Of a stretch of DNA of 64,000 nt, positions 20,753 through 29,945 are shown piece by piece; positions within the stretch are counted from its first letter, which is position 1, and each line of letters begins with the position of its first letter. The notes under the pieces are model-generated. The model was not told the DNA's origin, did not search any database, and saw nothing but the letters and a program-made list of their open reading frames with translations. The stretch is from Methanobacterium paludis. GTDB lineage: Archaea > Methanobacteriota > Methanobacteria > Methanobacteriales > Methanobacteriaceae. The position numbers were made by a program, and so were the translations under genes. The stretch lies in the NCBI RefSeq assembly GCF_000214725.1, contig NC_015574.1, positions 1,624,001-1,688,000 of the forward strand, given 5' to 3'.

Positions 20753-22195
20753 TTAACTTAAGAAATTAAAAAGCATAAAAACTGTTCTTTTCCTTAATCT
20801 GTTCAAAAAATTATAGAGATGTCTTAAAAAATGGGCTAAAGCCTTTTCAGGATACATGAACCATTTTGAAAACAGACCTCTTCCCAGAACCATATCCCTT
20901 TTCACAGCTTTGATCTCTTCTCCTGTAGCATATCTCCAAAATATGGGTATTCCCAATGCTATAAATACGGCCCCTATAATTATTTGATTCAAAGCACATT
21001 GGGTCATCATATAAATACATATAACAATTCCTAAAGCGGGTATTATCTTGGGAAGCCGTATTCCGCCTTCAAACTTCTTCCTCAAAGGAAAAACAGATAC
21101 ACATGTTAACAGGTAACAAAAGAGAAGTGTGAACACCGAAAGAACTATAAGTTGATTTATGGTTCCGAATATAGCTGCTACAAGAGTTATGCTGTTTTGT
21201 ACAAACAATGAAACGTATGGTGTACCGTATTTTGGATGTACCTTTGCAAATGCATGGGGTAAAAGACCGTCTCCTGCCATTGCATAGGGTATCCTTGCTG
21301 ATGATAAGATTCCTGCTTCATCAGATCCTGAAATAGAAAATAAAGCACCTAAAGCCAATAAAATGGCCCCTATACTCCCCATAACAGCATATCCTGCCAG
21401 TGCAAGTGGTGCAGAGGATGTGGCAAGTTCTTTCCAAGGAACAACACCTAGGATCACGAAGTTGGTCAATACATAAAATAAGGTTACAATACCCATCCCC
21501 ATTAATATGGCCCGGGGAATGGTTTTTTTTGCATTTATTATTTCATCTGAAGGTACTGTTACAAGTTCAAATCCCACATAAGCCCAGAATATCAGTACAA
21601 GGGCGCTTCCAAAACCTCCAAATCCAAGGGGAGATATTGGTGTGAAATTGGATATGAGCTGTGAAGGTTGAAGAATAAAAAATACGACCCCGATTAAGGT
21701 CAATATGAAAATTGGTGCAATTTTTAAAACAGTTAATATATCGTTAATTTTTCCTGCTTCTTTAACGCCTCTGTAATTTACAAATGTTAAGAAGAGGACA
21801 AATAAAACTTTTATTATTATCTGTTCCCAAAAGGGCATGGCCTGGTAAAAATATCGTAGATATGCCACAAATGCCAGGGGAAATACTGCTATCGCACTCC
21901 ACTCCGCTATCAAAAGGGACCATCCAACCAAAAAACCCGTAAGATCACCAAAAGCTTCTCTTGCATAAGCGTAAGGTCCTCCAACCCTTGGAATTATTGA
22001 GGAACATTCAGCGAAACACAAGGCTATGATTATTGCCATTAACCCTGCAGTTATCCATGCAAAAATGGATGATGGACCTAAAAATCCGGCTCCAAAAGAT
22101 GCAGCAATGTAAATATCTGCCCCAACTATGGTTCCAACCACCAGACTTACCACATCAAAAAGACCCAGTGAGCGCTTCAATCCAGAATCAGTCAT
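20753..22195 (-). CDS. APC-family amino acid permease
   Basis: 480-aa transporter with about 12 membrane helices. The first helix carries SLVVGTIVGADIYIAASFGAG, the APC substrate-site glycine-rich signature, and PRVGGPYAYAREAFG follows at helix 3. A GSDEAGILSSARIPYAMAGDGLLPHAFAKV segment is characteristic of the family. It converges on the radical SAM gene with 12 bp between stops. Substrate cannot be told from sequence. Confidence 0.88.
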   Translation of the reverse strand: MTDSGLKRSLGLFDVVSLVVGTIVGADIYIAASFGAGFLGPSSIFAWITAGLMAIIIALCFAECSSIIPRVGGPYAYAREAFGDLTGFLVGWSLLIAEWSAIAVFPLAFVAYLRYFYQAMPFWEQIIIKVLFVLFLTFVNYRGVKEAGKINDILTVLKIAPIFILTLIGVVFFILQPSQLISNFTPISPLGFGGFGSALVLIFWAYVGFELVTVPSDEIINAKKTIPRAILMGMGIVTLFYVLTNFVILGVVPWKELATSSAPLALAGYAVMGSIGAILLALGALFSISGSDEAGILSSARIPYAMAGDGLLPHAFAKVHPKYGTPYVSLFVQNSITLVAAIFGTINQLIVLSVFTLLFCYLLTCVSVFPLRKKFEGGIRLPKIIPALGIVICIYMMTQCALNQIIIGAVFIALGIPIFWRYATGEEIKAVKRDMVLGRGLFSKWFMYPEKALAHFLRHLYNFLNRLRKRTVFMLFNFLS

Positions 22196-22294
22196 AGTTT
22201 CTTTTAAGTACGCTTGTGTATATATAAACTTCTCAACTGCTCTTGGACTTTTAGTATATGTAAGCGTACCACAAATCTTAAAAGAGGCATGTTT

Positions 22295-22639
22295 ATGGAT
22301 GAAAAAGACGAAAAAACTTAAAAACTGGTTTATAAAAAAGGATTATGGCAAAACAACACAAACAAGTTATAAGCAAGCTTTAGATCTACATACAATAAAT
22401 CTTTATCTTTCATTCATACTCTCATTTTATGATTCAAATGATATACTCCCTCCAAAATAGACAATATAAAAGTTAAAGAAGTTAAAACTGAAGAGCTTAA
22501 AAAATATGAAGCCGTTATGGACAAGTTTGAGGAGATGGAGAAATAAATGGAAGATTATGGGGAATTAAAACCAGTAATGGGAGCTTTCATGGAAGATGAA
22601 GAGATTCAAAAAGTTGAGGAACGATTAAATGACAAATAA
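22295..22639 (+). pseudogene. Decayed tyrosine recombinase/integrase remnant
   Basis: Three frames carry pieces that read in order like one protein. After ATGGATGAAAAAGACG a frameshift is needed to read LKNWFIKKDYGKTTQTSYKQ, which resembles the N-terminal SAM-like domain of methanobacterial phage integrases. It jumps directly to INLYLSFILSFYDSNDILPP, so roughly 40 residues seem to be missing. It then needs a second shift at about 22455 to continue as IDNIKVKEVKTEELKKYE, crosses an in-frame TAA at 22544, and ends as MEDYGELKPVMGAFMEDEE to a stop at 22639. The catalytic domain is absent. The identification rests on pattern recognition of the N-terminal domain. Confidence 0.55.
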
Positions 22640-22708
22640 GAGTTATATATTCAAATATTCTTTTTGTTTTTTGTCAAAGTTTACCGATACAAAAAGAAAT
22701 AAAAATCA

Positions 22709-23068
22709 TTAAGTTCTTGTTTTGTTAGTTTTAAGTAGGTTTTCTCCAAGTTTAACTGCGTTTTCATTCATTTTATTAATTCTTTTAATTATATCATTCT
22801 TATTTTCCAGTAGGACTGTGATGTACCTTTGGTGTTGAGTCAAACTTAGATTTCTAAAACAAATAAATTCATTACTTCCTTTATTTCCTATAGAAATAAC
22901 GTTAAGACCATCGTTGGAGTTTCCTATTTTTAATATATAATCTCCCGGTAATTCAATCAAATCTCCAGTTTTAACATTCTTTGAAATAATTCTTCTAAGC
23001 TCTTCTAATTCTCTAAAAATTTCTCTTTCAACTTCTTTTCTTTTTTTAAAATAATTTACATTCTCCAT
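22709..23068 (-). CDS. Hypothetical protein, 119 aa
   Basis: Not recognised. Highly charged; residues 1-35 (NYFKKRKEVEREIFRELEE) and the last 40 residues are predicted helical. A central beta-rich part has LIELPGDYILKIGNSNDG and VISIGNKGSNEFICF. No signal peptide or membrane segment. ATG start behind AGGAG. It sits beside the integrase remnant and a long non-coding stretch, so it may be cargo left from an integrated element; that is inference. Confidence 0.6.
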   Translation of the reverse strand: MENVNYFKKRKEVEREIFRELEELRRIISKNVKTGDLIELPGDYILKIGNSNDGLNVISIGNKGSNEFICFRNLSLTQHQRYITVLLENKNDIIKRINKMNENAVKLGENLLKTNKTRT

Positions 23069-23550
23069 TTTTTGTGGACTCCTATGATTTAATAAAATAT
23101 ATATCTCTTCATCAGCATCCCCTTTCCATATTAATTTTTTTCTTGATACCTGTTCATAATTTATTTATATTAAATTTAAGATATTTCAAGTGGTGAGTAT
23201 TATTTTAAATTCGATAACTAAAATCGAAATAACTTTCCAAGAGTTAAATCAGCATTTAAAAAAAGATTTACACTTTGAAAATGGTAATAATAATTTAATT
23301 ATAACTAAGTAATTAATAAAAATTAATTAATAAATAAGTAAAAAATCAAGGTATCTTGGAAGCTGTATAACCATATATATGTATGCAATATACCCAAAAT
23401 TCAGTGAGCTTCAATCTCAAAGTCAATTAATAATTCGTTTTTTCATGAAATTTAATTTAATATTAACATGCCCTAAATTATAGCAAAATGAAGATTATAT
23501 GTGCAGGAGAGTTTAATTTCTTTTATATACGATCTGTGATAAAAATAGAT
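23069..23550. other. Gene-free AT-rich stretch
   Basis: 482 bases without a credible gene between the 119-aa hypothetical gene and the aminotransferase, very AT-rich with runs of TTAATTAATAAA. It holds the promoters of the flanking divergent genes. An upstream in-frame ATG at 23488 for the aminotransferase is rejected because the TATA box lies inside that extension. Confidence 0.5.
23521..23530 (+). promoter_or_regulatory. TATA box of the aminotransferase gene
   Basis: TTTTATATAC. The expected transcription start, about 25 bases downstream, falls at the ATG at 23551, implying a leaderless or nearly leaderless mRNA. Confidence 0.5.
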
Positions 23551-24675
23551 ATGGTAATTCTCATGAAAACTTCAAAAAGAGTTAAATCAATAAGTCTTTC
23601 AGGAATAAGGAAAATGTTCGAACTCGTTGGGGAAGACTCAATAAACCTAGGGTTGGGAGAGCCTGACTTTGACACACCCCACCACATAAGAAATGCTGCT
23701 GTAGAAGCCTTAAAAGAAAGTTTTACACATTACACAGTAAATAAAGGTATTTTAGAACTTAGGGAAGCCATATCCAACAAGTTAGAATGTGAAAATAACG
23801 TGGAAGCTGATCCTGAGTCCATAATAGTGACTGTCGGGGCAAGCGAGGCACTTTTCATGTGCATGCAGGCAATTGTTGATAGTGGAGACGAGGTTCTGGT
23901 ACCGGATCCGGGTTTTGTCTCTTACGACGCATGTGTGAAGCTTTCAGGAGGAGTTTCAGTTCCTGTCAAACTTGAAGAAGAAAATGAGTTCAGGATGACG
24001 CCTGAAAACGTCCTTGAAAATATAACGGACAAAACTAAGGCCATAGTTTTGAACTCACCTTCAAACCCAACAGGTGCTGTCATGAAAAAGGAGGATATAA
24101 AGGGAGTGGCTGAAATTGCAGACGACCATGATTTAGTTCTGATATCCGATGAGATATACGAAAAAATAATCTATGAAGGCAAGCATTACAGTCCCGGAAG
24201 TTTTTGCGAAAATTCTGTGACTATTAACGGTTTTTCAAAGGCTTATGCAATGACTGGCTTCAGGATAGGGTATGTTGCAGCAAATCCTGAGTTAACAGAG
24301 GAAATGTTAAAGGTCCATCAGTACAACACAGCATGTGCAAGTTCAATATCCCAAAAAGCTGCCCTTCAAGCCCTCAAAGGTCCGCAAGATAGTGTGGGTG
24401 AAATGGTTGCTGAATTCAAAAGGCGGAGAAATCTCATTGTGAAAAGATTGAATGATATGGGGGTTGAGTGCTCAGCACCGCACGGTGCCTTTTATGTTTT
24501 CCCTAAAATTGAAAATTCCCAGGAATTCGTTTCTGAATCCTTAAAAAGGGATGTTGTGGTGGTCCATGGGGATGCATTCGGAAAGTATGGCAGTGAAAAT
24601 GTTAGGTTTTCATACGCCACATCCTACGAGGAAATAGAAGAAGCTATGGATAGGTTGGAGAATATAAACTTTTAA
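23551..24675 (+). CDS. Class I/II PLP-dependent aminotransferase
   Basis: 374 aa, AspC/AAT-Ia type. Motifs: NLGLGEPDFDTPHHI near the N-terminus, VTVGASEALFM, NSPSNPTGAV, LISDEIYEKIIYEG, and NGFSKAYAMTGFRIGY with the Schiff-base lysine; RFSYATS carries the arginine that binds the substrate carboxylate. The start at 23551 is chosen because the TATA box sits just upstream; ATG 23563 is equally possible. It probably acts in aspartate or aromatic amino acid transamination; substrate not fixed by sequence. Confidence 0.88.
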   Translation: MVILMKTSKRVKSISLSGIRKMFELVGEDSINLGLGEPDFDTPHHIRNAAVEALKESFTHYTVNKGILELREAISNKLECENNVEADPESIIVTVGASEALFMCMQAIVDSGDEVLVPDPGFVSYDACVKLSGGVSVPVKLEEENEFRMTPENVLENITDKTKAIVLNSPSNPTGAVMKKEDIKGVAEIADDHDLVLISDEIYEKIIYEGKHYSPGSFCENSVTINGFSKAYAMTGFRIGYVAANPELTEEMLKVHQYNTACASSISQKAALQALKGPQDSVGEMVAEFKRRRNLIVKRLNDMGVECSAPHGAFYVFPKIENSQEFVSESLKRDVVVVHGDAFGKYGSENVRFSYATSYEEIEEAMDRLENINF

Positions 24676-24807
24676 TCACATTTCATCCACATTTTTTAGC
24701 TTATTCAATTCTAACTATTTTCAATTTAATTATTTCTTGATCCTAATTTTTGATAGTTTTTAAGTTTTTCAAGCTTAACTAAAAAAAATAAAAAAATAAA
24801 GGAAATG

Positions 24808-24821
24808 TTAGGTTTGCCTAT
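24808..24821. promoter_or_regulatory. DtxR-type half-perfect palindrome, site 1
   Basis: TTAGGTTTGCCTAT, arms TTAGG and CCTA(T) around four bases. It resembles the TTAGG-N4-CCTAA core bound by DtxR/IdeR-family metal regulators and stands 27 bp (2.5 turns) before site 2. Confidence 0.5.
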
Positions 24822-24833
24822 TTTATTTCAGTT

Positions 24834-24849
24834 ATTAGGCTTTCCTAAT
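24834..24849. promoter_or_regulatory. DtxR-type palindrome, site 2
   Basis: ATTAGGCTTTCCTAAT, a perfect 6-bp inverted repeat around CTTT. It lies about 20 bp before a TTTTTATAA TATA-like box (24870-24878) and about 100 bp before the metal exporter's TTG start, suggesting metal-dependent control. Confidence 0.58.
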
Positions 24850-24947
24850 GAACAATGCCAACCCAATTCTTTTTATAACTAAAAAAAGAGAGAATAAAAT
24901 CCATGAATGAATTATATATCAATAATTGATCTAAAGGGGACTCAATT

Positions 24948-25868
24948 TTGGATAGAAAAGAGAGAGAGAAAACCGGTAAAAAGGCAGTTTCAGTGGCAAT
25001 ATCCGGAAACATCATATTGACCATTTTAAATTTCGCAGTGGGAACACTTTCTGGCAGTGTAGCTCTTGTTGCAGAGTCATCACACACACTTTCCGATGTT
25101 TTAACCTCCATAATAACGGCCATAGGATTCCGAATCGGGATGATACCCCCAGACAGTGATCATCCCTTCGGTCATGGTCGTGCAGAACCTTTAACCGGTC
25201 TTGTAATCGTTGTTTTCCTTGTGATCATTGCATTTGAAATACTTTCAGAAGTTTACAGGAAATTAACTGCAGGAGGGGTTTTAACCCCACCAGATATGAC
25301 TGCGGCACTTATGGCCATCGTTGGAATCGGTGCAAACCTTGCAATGACCACTTACATGATGTGTGCAGGAAATAAAATAAACAGCCCCGCCATAGTTGCA
25401 GATGCACAGCATCAGAAGGTGGATATATTTTCATGTTCAGCCATATTAATCGGTGTGATTGGCTCAAGGATGGGAATACCTGTTTTAGACCCAATAGTTG
25501 CGATTTTTATATCCATAATGGTTTTAAAGACTGCATTTGACATAGGAAATAAAAATATAAACAGTTTAATGGGCACTCTGCCATCGAAGGAGATTCTGGT
25601 TGATATAAAAACAGCAGCCCTGTCTGTTGAAGGTGTTTTTGGAATTCACAAGGTCCGAATAAATTATGTGGGTCCTTACGCTTCCCTTGATCTTCACGTT
25701 GAAGTTATGGATAATTTAACCCTTAAAGAAGCACATAAAATAGCCCATAATGTTGAAAAGAAAGTAATCGAAAGGGTTGAAGATATAGCCATGGTAACCG
25801 TCCATGTCTGCCCAAAAGGTGAAAGTTTTTGTGTGGAATCCTTAAATAAACCAATACCTAAAAAATAG
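24948..25868 (+). CDS. Cation diffusion facilitator (CDF) metal exporter
   Basis: 306 aa, starts with TTG behind AAGGGGA. Six membrane helices occupy about residues 15-205, then a cytoplasmic ferredoxin-like domain (about 210-295). Helix 2 has AESSHTLSDVLTS (His and Asp ligands of the transport site), the loop has DSDHPFGHGRAEPL, and helix 5 has VADAQHQKVDIFS. It moves a divalent cation (Fe, Mn or Zn) out of the cell in exchange for protons. The C-terminal tail has CPKGESFC, a possible metal-sensing Cys pair. Two TTAGG-N4-CCTAA-like sites upstream suggest Fe or Mn as regulator and perhaps substrate. Confidence 0.9.
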   Translation: MDRKEREKTGKKAVSVAISGNIILTILNFAVGTLSGSVALVAESSHTLSDVLTSIITAIGFRIGMIPPDSDHPFGHGRAEPLTGLVIVVFLVIIAFEILSEVYRKLTAGGVLTPPDMTAALMAIVGIGANLAMTTYMMCAGNKINSPAIVADAQHQKVDIFSCSAILIGVIGSRMGIPVLDPIVAIFISIMVLKTAFDIGNKNINSLMGTLPSKEILVDIKTAALSVEGVFGIHKVRINYVGPYASLDLHVEVMDNLTLKEAHKIAHNVEKKVIERVEDIAMVTVHVCPKGESFCVESLNKPIPKK

Positions 25869-26029
25869 GTCTTTATACAATAATCCATAGATAGCTGGAT
25901 ATTAAAAATAGTTTTCGGGGCTTTTTGAAATTCTCTTTTAAATTTGTTAATTCTTTGATGGTCTTAATCTTTTAATATATGAATTTAGATGAAAAAATTT
26001 TATTCATACACAAAAACAATATTAAATAA

Positions 26030-26884
26030 ATGAAACATGAATCCATTAAAAAAAAGCTGCTTTTAAAGTGCAGAAAACTTGGAATATCCATGGTGGGATT
26101 CGCACCGGTTGAAAGATGGGAAAATCCACCAAAAGAACTTCCAAACACATTTAAAGAGTGGATACCCGAAGAATTTTGGCCCCAATCCATATATCCTGAG
26201 GCCAAAACCGTTGTTGTTATAGGTCTCCCTGTGCAACTTCCCATAGTTGAAACAGCACCTTCAATCTATTACCATGAACTTTACAAAACTGTAAATGCCC
26301 TTTTAGATGAGAAGGCCTATGAAATTTCAAATTTCCTCACAGAAAATGGTTATCCATCCATCTATCTTCCAAGGGATAGTTACGGGGACATAGATGTTCT
26401 ACTGGAAAAACCCATTGCATTTTTCTCCCATAAACACGCAGCATACCTTGCAGGAATGGGTTCATTTGGGCAGAACAACGTCCTGCTCACCCATGAATAC
26501 GGTCCGAGAGTCAGGTTCACGTCAATATTCACAACAGCTGAAATAGAACCTGATCCTCTGAAAACAGAAGATCTGTGTACAAGGTGCATGAACTGCGCTG
26601 AAAGCTGCCCTGTAAAAGCCATACCATTAACTGAGAATAAAGACGAATTTCCACAACCAATGGATAAAATAACCTGTGCCACAAGGAGTAAAAAACTTAG
26701 AAACAAGCATATATCCCCATGTGGTATCTGCATCAAGGTTTGTCCTGTTGGAAACGATAGAAAAGCCTTCAAAAGAGAAGATATTAATATATATTTGGAA
26801 GATGAATCTTCCAATAAAGATAAAGATTTTAATAAATATAAAAAGGCATGGGAACATGTTAAAAAATATGGAAGCAAACAATAA
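26030..26884 (+). CDS. QueG-like double [4Fe-4S] cluster protein
   Basis: 284 aa. The N-terminal half (1-165) resembles the cobalamin-binding region of epoxyqueuosine reductase, with VVVIGLPVQLP and AYLAGMGSFGQNNVLLTHEYGPRVRFTSIFT. The C-terminal half has CTRCMNCAESCPVKAIP and, after a spacer, CGICIKVCPVGND, two ferredoxin-type cluster motifs. Archaea make archaeosine rather than queuosine, so the role is probably another reductive step. It ends 42 bp before the next aminotransferase in the same direction. Confidence 0.75.
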   Translation: MKHESIKKKLLLKCRKLGISMVGFAPVERWENPPKELPNTFKEWIPEEFWPQSIYPEAKTVVVIGLPVQLPIVETAPSIYYHELYKTVNALLDEKAYEISNFLTENGYPSIYLPRDSYGDIDVLLEKPIAFFSHKHAAYLAGMGSFGQNNVLLTHEYGPRVRFTSIFTTAEIEPDPLKTEDLCTRCMNCAESCPVKAIPLTENKDEFPQPMDKITCATRSKKLRNKHISPCGICIKVCPVGNDRKAFKREDINIYLEDESSNKDKDFNKYKKAWEHVKKYGSKQ

Positions 26885-26926
26885 CGAATATTTAAATAAA
26901 GCTAAAAAAGTTAGGGGAATATCCAA

Positions 26927-28114
26927 ATGAAGGATTTATTCGCATCAAGAATGTCAAAAGTTCCAAGATCATTTGTAAGAGAAATTTTGAAGGTCACAGA
27001 AGACCCTGAGATCATATCCTTTGCAGGAGGACTTCCAAATCCTAATTCATTTCCCCACAAGGAGATTGCAGAGGCAGCATCCAAGGTTTTGAAAGAAAAT
27101 GGGAAAGAAGCACTCCAGTACAGCACAACTGAAGGTTACAAACCGTTAAGGGAATGGATAGCAGAGCGCTACAGATCTAAAGGCCTTAAAGTTCATCCAG
27201 ACAATATATTAATTACAAATGGTTCTCAACAGGGTCTTGACCTTGTTGGAAAGATTTTTGTAGATCGTGACGATAAAATCCTTGTTGAAAGACCCACTTA
27301 CCTTGCAGCGATACAATCTTTTGGTTTATACGAGCCGAATTTTATTTCAGTTCCCCTAGTTGAAGATGGAGCAGACCCCAGTGCCCTTGAAGATATTCTG
27401 AGCTCTGGCAGAATAAAACTGTTTTATTCCATTCCCAACTTCCAGAATCCTACAGGAACAACGTATTCCAAAAAGAGAAGACAGGAAATAGCCAGCATTC
27501 TCCAAAAATACGGTACAATACTGGTTGAAGACAATCCCTACGGTGAAATAAGGTTCATGGGTTCAGATATACCTCCAATAAAATGTTACCTGGAAAACTC
27601 TGTGCTTCTTGGTTCATTCTCAAAGATAGTTTCCCCTGGAATTAGGCTTGGTTGGATAGTTGCAGATGACGAGGTTATGGAAAAACTGGTCATAGCAAAG
27701 CAGGCCTCAGACCTGCACAGTAATTATCTTGCCCAGAGGATAGTTTACAGATATTTAATGGATTATGATGTGGAAGAACACCTAAAAAACATAAAGAAGA
27801 TGTACAAAAAACAGAGAGACCTTATGGTTGCCATGATAAAAAAGTACTTCCCTCAGAATGTGAAATTCACCCAACCTGAAGGTGGGATGTTTTTATGGGT
27901 AACACTACCTCAAGATGTATCTTCAATGGAGCTTTTCAACATTGCAATAAAACAGAAGGTTGCATTCGTTCCAGGCGAAGCTTTTTACACGGATGATCCT
28001 GAAAAAAATACACTGCGACTTAACTTCTCAAATTCAAGTAATGAAAAGATAGAAGAAGGAATAAAAAGACTTGGGAATGCTATTAAAAAGTTAATCAATG
28101 ATAATAAGAAGTAA
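26927..28114 (+). CDS. PLP-dependent aminotransferase, LysN/2-aminoadipate type
   Basis: 395 aa, ATG behind TAGGGGA. ISFAGGLPNPNSFP at the N-terminus, TNGSQQGLDLVGKIFVDRDD, YSIPNFQNPTGTTYS, LVEDNPYGEIRF, and GSFSKIVSPGIRLGW with the PLP lysine define the MocR/LysN-like subgroup. RLNFSNSS near the end holds the substrate-binding arginine. Members act on 2-aminoadipate, aromatic or branched-chain amino acids. Probably co-transcribed with the iron-sulfur protein upstream. Confidence 0.87.
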   Translation: MKDLFASRMSKVPRSFVREILKVTEDPEIISFAGGLPNPNSFPHKEIAEAASKVLKENGKEALQYSTTEGYKPLREWIAERYRSKGLKVHPDNILITNGSQQGLDLVGKIFVDRDDKILVERPTYLAAIQSFGLYEPNFISVPLVEDGADPSALEDILSSGRIKLFYSIPNFQNPTGTTYSKKRRQEIASILQKYGTILVEDNPYGEIRFMGSDIPPIKCYLENSVLLGSFSKIVSPGIRLGWIVADDEVMEKLVIAKQASDLHSNYLAQRIVYRYLMDYDVEEHLKNIKKMYKKQRDLMVAMIKKYFPQNVKFTQPEGGMFLWVTLPQDVSSMELFNIAIKQKVAFVPGEAFYTDDPEKNTLRLNFSNSSNEKIEEGIKRLGNAIKKLINDNKK

Positions 28115-28452
28115 TCGCGAAAATAATTGTCAATAGATGTAATAGGATGAAATAAAAGATAATAAAAGAGAATAAATCCAGATAAATGTTAAAACAAATT
28201 TTAAACGAACCAAAAAGAGAATGATTAGCAGTATTTATCTGATAAAAAGAACTCTAAAAAAAATTAGAATTTATTAAATGGGGATAGTTATATTTAATTC
28301 CTTTTTCTTCCTTTATCGTCTTTATAACAGTTTATTACTTATTTTACAAATTTTTTGTAGTTGAAATCTGGGACTTAATATCTTTTGTGGAATGATTATT
28401 TATGTTTTCAACACCATAATATTAAGAATAGAAATCTTCCGTGGTGGTAACC
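28115..28452. other. Intergenic stretch
   Basis: 338 AT-rich bases with no credible gene. It holds the promoter of the nucleotidyltransferase gene. GGTGGT at 28442-28447 lies at ribosome-binding distance from a TTG at 28453. Confidence 0.4.
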
Positions 28453-29607
28453 TTGGTAAAAGCTATAATAATGGCCGGAGGTAAGGGAACAAGATTACGT
28501 CCCTTGACATTTATTAGGCCAAAACCTATGATTCCTCTGGTAAACAGGCCCATAATACAGCATACAGTTGAAAGATTGAAACTCTTTGGACTTAAAGATG
28601 TTATAATGACCCTGAACTACATGTCAGGCAATGTAAAGAGTTACTTCAAAAATGGCTCTAATATGGGTGTTAACATAGATTACTCTGTAGAAAGATCTCC
28701 ATTGGGCACAGGAGGGAGTGTTCGGAAAGCTAAAAAGTATGTAGATAAAACTTTCTTAGTTTTAAGTGGCGATGTAATAAGTAATATTAATTTTAAAGAT
28801 ATATTAAAATTTCATAAAGAAAAAGGAGCAATTGCAACCTTGGTACTAACCAAAGTGGACGATCCTTCCCATTTCGGAATAGCTGTGCTGGATGAAGGGG
28901 CTAAAATAACAAACTACCTCGAAAAACCAGCTCCCAGCGAAGTATTCAGCAAAATTGCAAATACAGGTATCTACGTTTTTGAACCTGAAATATTCGACTT
29001 TTTTGAGGATAAAAAAGGTGAGGTTGATTTTTCAAACGAAATCTTCCCCAAACTCATCGAAGAAAATGCAGGGATATATGGATACGTGTTTGATGGCTAC
29101 TGGAACGATGTAGGAAGGCCTGAAAGTTATCTTAAGGCAACCTACGATATACTAAACCAGAAGGTCAAACAAACGATTTATAAAGCGATGATAAAACCTG
29201 GAATCGGTAAGATTGGAAATATATGGACCGGTAAAAATATCCATATGGGCAAAAGAGTGAGAATTGAAGGGCCTGTGGTAATTGGAAGTAACTGCATAAT
29301 AGATGATGGCAGTACAATATCTAAAGGCTCTGTTATTGGAGATAATGTATTTATAGGAAAGAACACCAACATTCAGGGCTCTGTAATCCTTAAAGATAGT
29401 GTTATAAAAGAAAATTCCTTCCTCAGCGGTTGTATAATAGACACAAAATGTCGCATCGAAAAGAATAGCATAATAGAAGATGGTGTTGTAGCAGGTAGCA
29501 GGGTTAGAATAGGGGAAAATTCTGTTGTAAAATCTTCAAGACATATAAAAAATAGGATTAAAATTTTACCAGACTCCATTATAGATGCAGATTTATCGGT
29601 AGAATAA
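28453..29607 (+). CDS. Sugar-1-phosphate nucleotidyltransferase with LbH domain
   Basis: 384 aa. Makes an NDP-sugar from sugar-1-phosphate and NTP. N-terminal KAIIMAGGKGTRLRPLTF is the pyrophosphorylase signature; RPKPMIPLVNRPI, VLSGDVI, EKPAPSEVFSKIANTGIY and GYWNDVGRPESY follow. From about residue 250 there are hexapeptide repeats such as IGDNVFIGKNTNIQGSVI. I choose TTG 28453 because the N-terminus then matches the family and GGTGGT precedes it; upstream GTG codons are the alternative. The layout matches the N-terminal two thirds of bacterial proteins that fuse GDP-mannose pyrophosphorylase to phosphomannomutase; the mutase is the next gene here. Nucleotide and sugar preference are open. 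Confidence 0.88.
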   Translation: MVKAIIMAGGKGTRLRPLTFIRPKPMIPLVNRPIIQHTVERLKLFGLKDVIMTLNYMSGNVKSYFKNGSNMGVNIDYSVERSPLGTGGSVRKAKKYVDKTFLVLSGDVISNINFKDILKFHKEKGAIATLVLTKVDDPSHFGIAVLDEGAKITNYLEKPAPSEVFSKIANTGIYVFEPEIFDFFEDKKGEVDFSNEIFPKLIEENAGIYGYVFDGYWNDVGRPESYLKATYDILNQKVKQTIYKAMIKPGIGKIGNIWTGKNIHMGKRVRIEGPVVIGSNCIIDDGSTISKGSVIGDNVFIGKNTNIQGSVILKDSVIKENSFLSGCIIDTKCRIEKNSIIEDGVVAGSRVRIGENSVVKSSRHIKNRIKILPDSIIDADLSVE

Positions 29608-29945
29608 TTAGATATTTATCAGCAAAATCTGAAGTAAGATTTAATTTTAAGAACCTTTGAGGGCCTAGAATGGATAATCTACGTTTTTACAGGGTAATCT
29701 AATAAAATCTTTTAGAAAATACCATAAAAACATGGAAATCACCACGTTTTTCACCTGCCAGGCAAACCCCAATAATATGTTTTGAATAATTGTTAGGAAA
29801 AAGAGAGGAATAATCAAAGGAATTGTGGAATTGATGCAAATTGAATGAGAATCTAGGAAAATCTAGAAGAATTTACTATAATCAAATGAACACATTTCTA
29901 AAACTATTGACTTAATCCAGATAATGCTCTTAAAGAGGATTTATA
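29608..29945. other. Intergenic stretch
   Basis: 338 bases without a credible gene between the nucleotidyltransferase and the mutase. No long repeat seen. AGAGGA just before 29946 serves as ribosome binding site of the mutase. Confidence 0.4.
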
